A DNA stretch of 64,000 bases, from contig JBILCU010000008.1 of NCBI GenBank assembly GCA_044352985.1, positions 62,001 through 126,000 of the forward strand, written 5' to 3'. Under the pieces are notes generated by a model. That model was not told where the DNA came from. It made no database searches and saw only the letters and a list, made by a program, of their open reading frames with translations. This document shows positions 60,782 through 64,000 of the stretch, piece by piece; within the stretch, counting starts at the first letter, position 1, and every line of letters begins with the position of its first letter. A program made the position numbers and the translations under genes. The DNA is from JADJDM01 sp044352985 (GTDB lineage: Bacteria; Bacteroidota; Bacteroidia; B-17B0; Aurantibacillaceae).

Positions 60782-61986
60782 TACATAACTTGTTTTAAAG
60801 CATTGTTTAAAGCCGTACAAACTTTAAACACATCTTCATTACTTAAATTGTAATACATTGGTAAGGTAATTTCTCTGCAATAATTATCATATGCAACCGG
60901 ATAATGTTTTTCACTATAACCTAATTTTTTATAATAACTCATTCCAGGAACAGGAATAAAATGAACATTTACAGAAACATCCTGATCAAATATCAAACGC
61001 ATAATTTCATCGCGCTGTTCTTCTTTTGCACCTTTTATTCTTACCGGAAATAAATGATAGGAAGAAGTTTTCTCTGCGGTATGAAACATCGGCAACTCCA
61101 ACAACACGTTTCCTGAAAGTTGTTTAATATACAAATCTGCAATTTCCTTTCTGCGTTTTAATGTATCGTTATCATAACGTTTTAATTCAACCAAACCAAT
61201 AGCCGCAGATAGATCTGTCATGTTGCATTTGTATCCTGGTTCAACGATATCATAACGCCAATTACCTTTTTGTGTTTTTGCAAGTGCGTCTTTATTTTGG
61301 CCATGCAAAGTAGAGATACATAATTGTTGATAGATTTCCTGATTATTAAATGGCTCAGGAAGATTTAATGCTACTGCCCCACCCTCAGCAGTAGTTAAAT
61401 TTTTAACCGCATGAAATGAAAAAACGGAAACATCGGTTAACGTTCCGGTGTGTTTTCCTCTGTAGTAAGCACCAAAAGAATGAGCAGCATCAGATAAAAT
61501 TAAAATTCTGCCCAACTTATTTTGGTTTTCAGAATTTGGTTTGAAGAGGTTTGAATACTTTACCGAAAGTTTGTTTATGGTTTCATAATCGCAAGGAAAA
61601 CCTGCAAAATCAACTGGCATAATTACCTTGGTTCGTTCATTAATATTTCGTTCAATTTCATTAACTGAAATATTAAAATCATGTTTATTTACATCAACAA
61701 ATACAGGTTTTGCTCCGCAATGCATAATCACATTCGCTGTTGCAGAATACGTATATGCAGGCAAAATAACTTCATCTCCCTCTTTTACTCCAAACCATCG
61801 AAGCATAATTTCTAAACCCGCTGTTGCTGAGTTTAAACAAAGCGTTGCTTTATTTCCACAGTAAGCAGAAAGTTGTTTTTCGAATTCTTTTGTTCTTGGC
61901 CCAGTTGTAATCCAACCGGATTGAAGAGCTGCTGTTACTTCTTTAATAATTTCATCATCTATACGAGGAGGAGAAAATGGTATCAT
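60781..61986 (-). CDS. DegT/DnrJ/EryC1/StrS aminotransferase
   Basis: A PLP enzyme that transaminates a nucleotide-linked keto sugar to an amino sugar, 401 residues. The PLP lysine is Lys195 in FHAVKNLTTAEGG, preceded by SDAAHSFGA. The N-terminal GWITTGPRTKEFEKQL is family-typical. It joins the sugar transferase by a one-base overlap; together they suggest an amino-sugar surface glycan. A TATTTTTG element lies four bases before the ATG, so the mRNA may be leaderless. Confidence 0.92.
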   Translation of the reverse strand: MIPFSPPRIDDEIIKEVTAALQSGWITTGPRTKEFEKQLSAYCGNKATLCLNSATAGLEIMLRWFGVKEGDEVILPAYTYSATANVIMHCGAKPVFVDVNKHDFNISVNEIERNINERTKVIMPVDFAGFPCDYETINKLSVKYSNLFKPNSENQNKLGRILILSDAAHSFGAYYRGKHTGTLTDVSVFSFHAVKNLTTAEGGAVALNLPEPFNNQEIYQQLCISTLHGQNKDALAKTQKGNWRYDIVEPGYKCNMTDLSAAIGLVELKRYDNDTLKRRKEIADLYIKQLSGNVLLELPMFHTAEKTSSYHLFPVRIKGAKEEQRDEIMRLIFDQDVSVNVHFIPVPGMSYYKKLGYSEKHYPVAYDNYCREITLPMYYNLSNEDVFKVCTALNNALKQVM

Positions 61987-61990
61987 AATG

Positions 61991-61998
61991 CAAAAATA
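61991..61998 (-). promoter_or_regulatory. promoter -7 element of the DegT aminotransferase gene
   Basis: TATTTTTG on the minus strand matches TAnnTTTG, with CATT between it and the ATG. Confidence 0.4.
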
Positions 61999-62007
61999 AC
62001 CAAATAA

Positions 62008-62034
62008 AAAAGCAACTATGTACTAGTTGCTTTT
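62008..62034 (-). terminator. intrinsic terminator of the DUF3276 gene
   Basis: An 11-bp stem (AAAAGCAACTA with its complement), five-base loop and a T run on the minus strand, 25 bases past the stop. Confidence 0.75.
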
Positions 62035-62058
62035 AAGTAATGAAAAACATATTGTTTA

Positions 62059-62379
62059 TTATTTTCCTAAATCTTCAAAAGAGATGTTATCAGATGAAGT
62101 ATTTACATTTTCAATTGAAGGTGAATTAGTTTTAATAAAATCGATTGATTCATTTAAACCTTCCATAAATTTCTCGAAATCTTCTTTGTATAGAAAAATT
62201 TTATGCTTCTCGAAGAAGAATTTTCCATCATCGGCAAAACGTTTTTTACTTTCAGTAATGGTTAAATAATAATCACCACCTTTAGTCGATTTCACGTCAA
62301 AGAAATAAGTTCTTTTACCTGCTCTAACTGATTTTGCGTACAAATCGCCTTGATCATTTTTTTCAATTTCTTCGCTCAT
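62059..62379 (-). CDS. DUF3276 PUR-alpha-like nucleic-acid-binding protein
   Basis: A 106-residue cytosolic protein with one PUR repeat (about 12-78): YAKSVRAGKRTYFFDVKSTK and YYLTITESKKRF are the hallmarks. Bacterial PUR proteins form dimers and bind single-stranded DNA or RNA in vitro. The C-terminal 25 residues are acidic and disordered. It is single-gene, followed by a terminator. Confidence 0.88.
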   Translation of the reverse strand: MSEEIEKNDQGDLYAKSVRAGKRTYFFDVKSTKGGDYYLTITESKKRFADDGKFFFEKHKIFLYKEDFEKFMEGLNESIDFIKTNSPSIENVNTSSDNISFEDLGK

Positions 62380-62457
62380 GGTTTAACCTTTTAATCAATT
62401 TAAACTATAATATTAAGCAATTTTATAAAAAAAGAAGTATAAAGTACAAATTAAAAA

Positions 62458-62679
62458 TTAATATTCATCTTCATTAAAGAAGAAATCATCTTTAGTAGGA
62501 TAATCTGGCCAAATTTCTTCAATTGTTTCATACGCTTCTCCTTCATCTTCAATTTCCTGAAGATTTTCAATTACTTCCATTGGTGCACCGGATCTTAATG
62601 CAAAATCAATCAACTCATCTTTTGTTGCAGGCCAAGGTGCATCTTCCAACCATGACGCTAACTCTAAAGTCCAATACAT
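62458..62679 (-). CDS. DUF2795 domain protein
   Basis: A 73-residue acidic protein with the DUF2795 pattern: LEDAPWPATKDELIDFALRS and a PMEVIENLQEIEDEGEAYE helix. Function is unknown; family members occur across Bacteroidota. A TAATTTTG promoter element lies 28 bases before the ATG. Only a small gap separates it from DUF3276. Confidence 0.8.
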   Translation of the reverse strand: MYWTLELASWLEDAPWPATKDELIDFALRSGAPMEVIENLQEIEDEGEAYETIEEIWPDYPTKDDFFFNEDEY

Positions 62680-62707
62680 AAATAAAACTATATTAAAATT
62701 AAAAAAT

Positions 62708-62715
62708 CAAAATTA
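62708..62715 (-). promoter_or_regulatory. promoter -7 element of the DUF2795 gene
   Basis: TAATTTTG on the minus strand matches TAnnTTTG; a T-rich stretch lies at the -33 position. Confidence 0.4.
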
Positions 62716-62825
62716 CTTGGCTGCAAAAAAATAAAAAAAAACGAGACGAAAACTAAAATAGGATAAAAATTAAATACCTGATTATCAATACAATGTATCA
62801 AATATTCAAAATATTTTTTTATGTA

Positions 62826-64000
62826 TTAAGGATTTGCTGCTAATCTGTATTCTGTTCTTCTGTTTTCTGCATGCTGTTTTTCTGGGCAATATACATTGTC
62901 TTTACAATTATTAAGCAATTTAGATTCACCGTAACCAATGGTAGTTATGTTTTCGCTAGCAATACCAATTTGTTTGGCATAATTAGCAGCAGATTCTGCT
63001 CTTTTTTGAGAAAAATACAAATTTGTAGATTCACTTGCAAAAGAATCGGTGTGACCACTAATTTCTAATTTAATTTTAGAGGATTTTTTCATAATCATCG
63101 CCAACTTATTCAGATAATCTTTGTCTTGTTGTGAGATTGAAAAGTCGCCACTTTTAAACGTTATATTTTCTTTAATCTTCAAAGGATTTTTAAGTAACTT
63201 TAATAATGAATCTGTTGAAAGATTTAAAAGATTATCAACTGAAATTTCGTTTGAATTTGAAACATTTAATTCTGTATTGTTCTCTTTTATTGGTTGTGAA
63301 TTGGTTTTTGGTTTATCATTTTGTTTTGGATTGTTTACAGTAGTTTTCTTTTTATCTTGTAATACCAGTGCTAAATCTTTTTCATTAATATCTGACATCA
63401 ATGATTGATCTGCAGTTAACAATTTATACTGAAACACATTTTTTGTTCTATAAATTTCCTTTACCGTAATACCATCTTTCGATTTAACAACAATTTTTTG
63501 TAAATTACTTAATCTTTTATCTGTTTCATCAAATTCGATTACATAATTTTGTTTTGCTACCTGTGTATTAATTAACAATGCCCCTTTAGATGATGTAGTA
63601 TCTTTTTTAATTAATTCTAAATTTTCAGTTTTTAAAAACACTATTAGGTTAGTTAAAGGATTGTTATTTTCATCGTAAACAAACGCCAATAAGTTGAGGT
63701 TAATTAAATTGTCATCAGCTTTAATTTCTTCTAAATAAATTGCTTCGCGTTTAAGTAGCTTACATTTAAAAATATCTTGGTTTTTTACTATTTCTTTAAT
63801 GAGCTTATTATTTTCTGTTTTAATAATTATTTTACTTACAGATTTAAGTCTTGTATCATTTTGATCGAATTCAATAACATAACTTTTGCCACTTGCTAAT
63901 TCTGTAAAATCAACAAGGCCATTATTATCAGTTATTTTAGTATGTATAACTTTACCCGCTTCATCTTTTAAGAAAAGTTTTAAGTTAGGAATCAGCTTTA
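62826..64000 (-). CDS. OmpA-family protein with tandem beta-sandwich repeats (5' end outside window)
   Basis: The frame is open past the right edge, so the N-terminus is missing; about 390 residues are visible. A TTG about 310 bases from the edge is not a credible start, because the coding pattern continues upstream of it. Two copies of an approximately 95-residue domain repeat the order LxLFLK...YVIEFDxxDxRLxxxxKIxxK...IxKxKLL. They resemble CNA-B or CarboxypepD-type sandwiches. A Lys/Asn-rich linker and the peptidoglycan-binding OmpA domain follow, with ISGHTDSFASESTN, SQKRAESAANYAK and HAENRRTEYRL. It anchors to peptidoglycan; the repeats probably project outward or bind partners. Confidence 0.88.
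   Translation of the reverse strand, partial: KLIPNLKLFLKDEAGKVIHTKITDNNGLVDFTELASGKSYVIEFDQNDTRLKSVSKIIIKTENNKLIKEIVKNQDIFKCKLLKREAIYLEEIKADDNLINLNLLAFVYDENNNPLTNLIVFLKTENLELIKKDTTSSKGALLINTQVAKQNYVIEFDETDKRLSNLQKIVVKSKDGITVKEIYRTKNVFQYKLLTADQSLMSDINEKDLALVLQDKKKTTVNNPKQNDKPKTNSQPIKENNTELNVSNSNEISVDNLLNLSTDSLLKLLKNPLKIKENITFKSGDFSISQQDKDYLNKLAMIMKKSSKIKLEISGHTDSFASESTNLYFSQKRAESAANYAKQIGIASENITTIGYGESKLLNNCKDNVYCPEKQHAENRRTEYRLAANP

Noticed and set aside
60782..60820. 13-codon extension of the sugar transferase
   Set aside because: It runs into the aminotransferase gene; the TAATG junction and MAKRCFDI start are typical.
1..64000. tRNA genes, CRISPR arrays, insertion sequences, prophage genes
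   Set aside because: I scanned gaps and frames and saw no cloverleaf-type sequence, no regularly spaced direct repeats, and no transposase, integrase or phage structural motifs.

Overview
The window looks like chromosomal DNA from a low-GC member of the Bacteroidota. The evidence is a C-terminal T9SS sorting domain, a CarboxypepD_reg/TonB-type barrel receptor, a TamB-like giant, PUR-alpha-like DUF3276 and DUF2795 proteins, almost no Shine-Dalgarno sequences, and repeated TAnnTTTG promoter elements just upstream of genes. No species is named because nothing here fixes one. No tRNA, rRNA, CRISPR array, prophage or insertion sequence was seen; the content is mostly core metabolism and envelope genes with small accessory islands.

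Layout. 1-6 kb: an edge-truncated sensor histidine kinase, then a rightward run (acyltransferase, DUF3108, rhomboid protease, AI-2E-family permease, DUF2461). 6-13 kb: lysS with a small lipoprotein, an rRNA pseudouridine synthase with a long charged repeat tail, then mnmD-bioD-bioA and a queuosine-precursor transporter packed with overlaps. 13-19 kb: leftward LptA/OstA-like protein, enoyl-CoA hydratase, folE with a PTPS homologue, an L,D-transpeptidase, a roughly 480-bp non-coding hairpin cluster and a triple-BON protein. 19-24.5 kb: ppk1-ppx-murQ facing speA. 24.6-34.8 kb: CapD-like sugar dehydratase, barrel receptor, tamB, divergent tsaD. 34.9-37.6 kb: phosphate-selective porin plus PiT transporter. 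37.7-42 kb: leftward thrS-infC and small genes. 42-45 kb: pdxH, agmatinase-like, trmH, ndk. 45-48 kb: NlpC/P60 lipoprotein, a probable small RNA, rpsA. 48-53.5 kb: apaG, a lipoprotein/barrel/T9SS-cargo trio, msrB. 53.5-58 kb: pntAB and a mitochondrial-type citrate synthase. 58-64 kb: an outer-membrane protein, CNNM/CorC protein, sugar transferase and DegT aminotransferase, DUF3276, DUF2795 and an OmpA-like protein that runs off the right edge.

Genes that work together: polyphosphate turnover (ppk1/ppx) and phosphate uptake (porin/PiT); arginine decarboxylase and the agmatinase-like enzyme for putrescine; bioD/bioA for biotin; folE feeding the PTPS enzyme; CapD-like, DegT and sugar transferase enzymes for surface glycan.

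The most interesting signals are non-coding. (1) A hairpin in the thrS leader has a 7-nt loop that copies a tRNA-Thr anticodon loop (U33-UGU-A37), a candidate autoregulatory operator. (2) An orphan transcription unit at about 45650-45785 has a near-consensus promoter, three hairpins and an intrinsic terminator but no ORF. (3) infC appears to start at AUC behind a strong Shine-Dalgarno sequence. Several annotated starts were moved to internal ATG codons because promoter elements or signal peptides show where the genes really begin.
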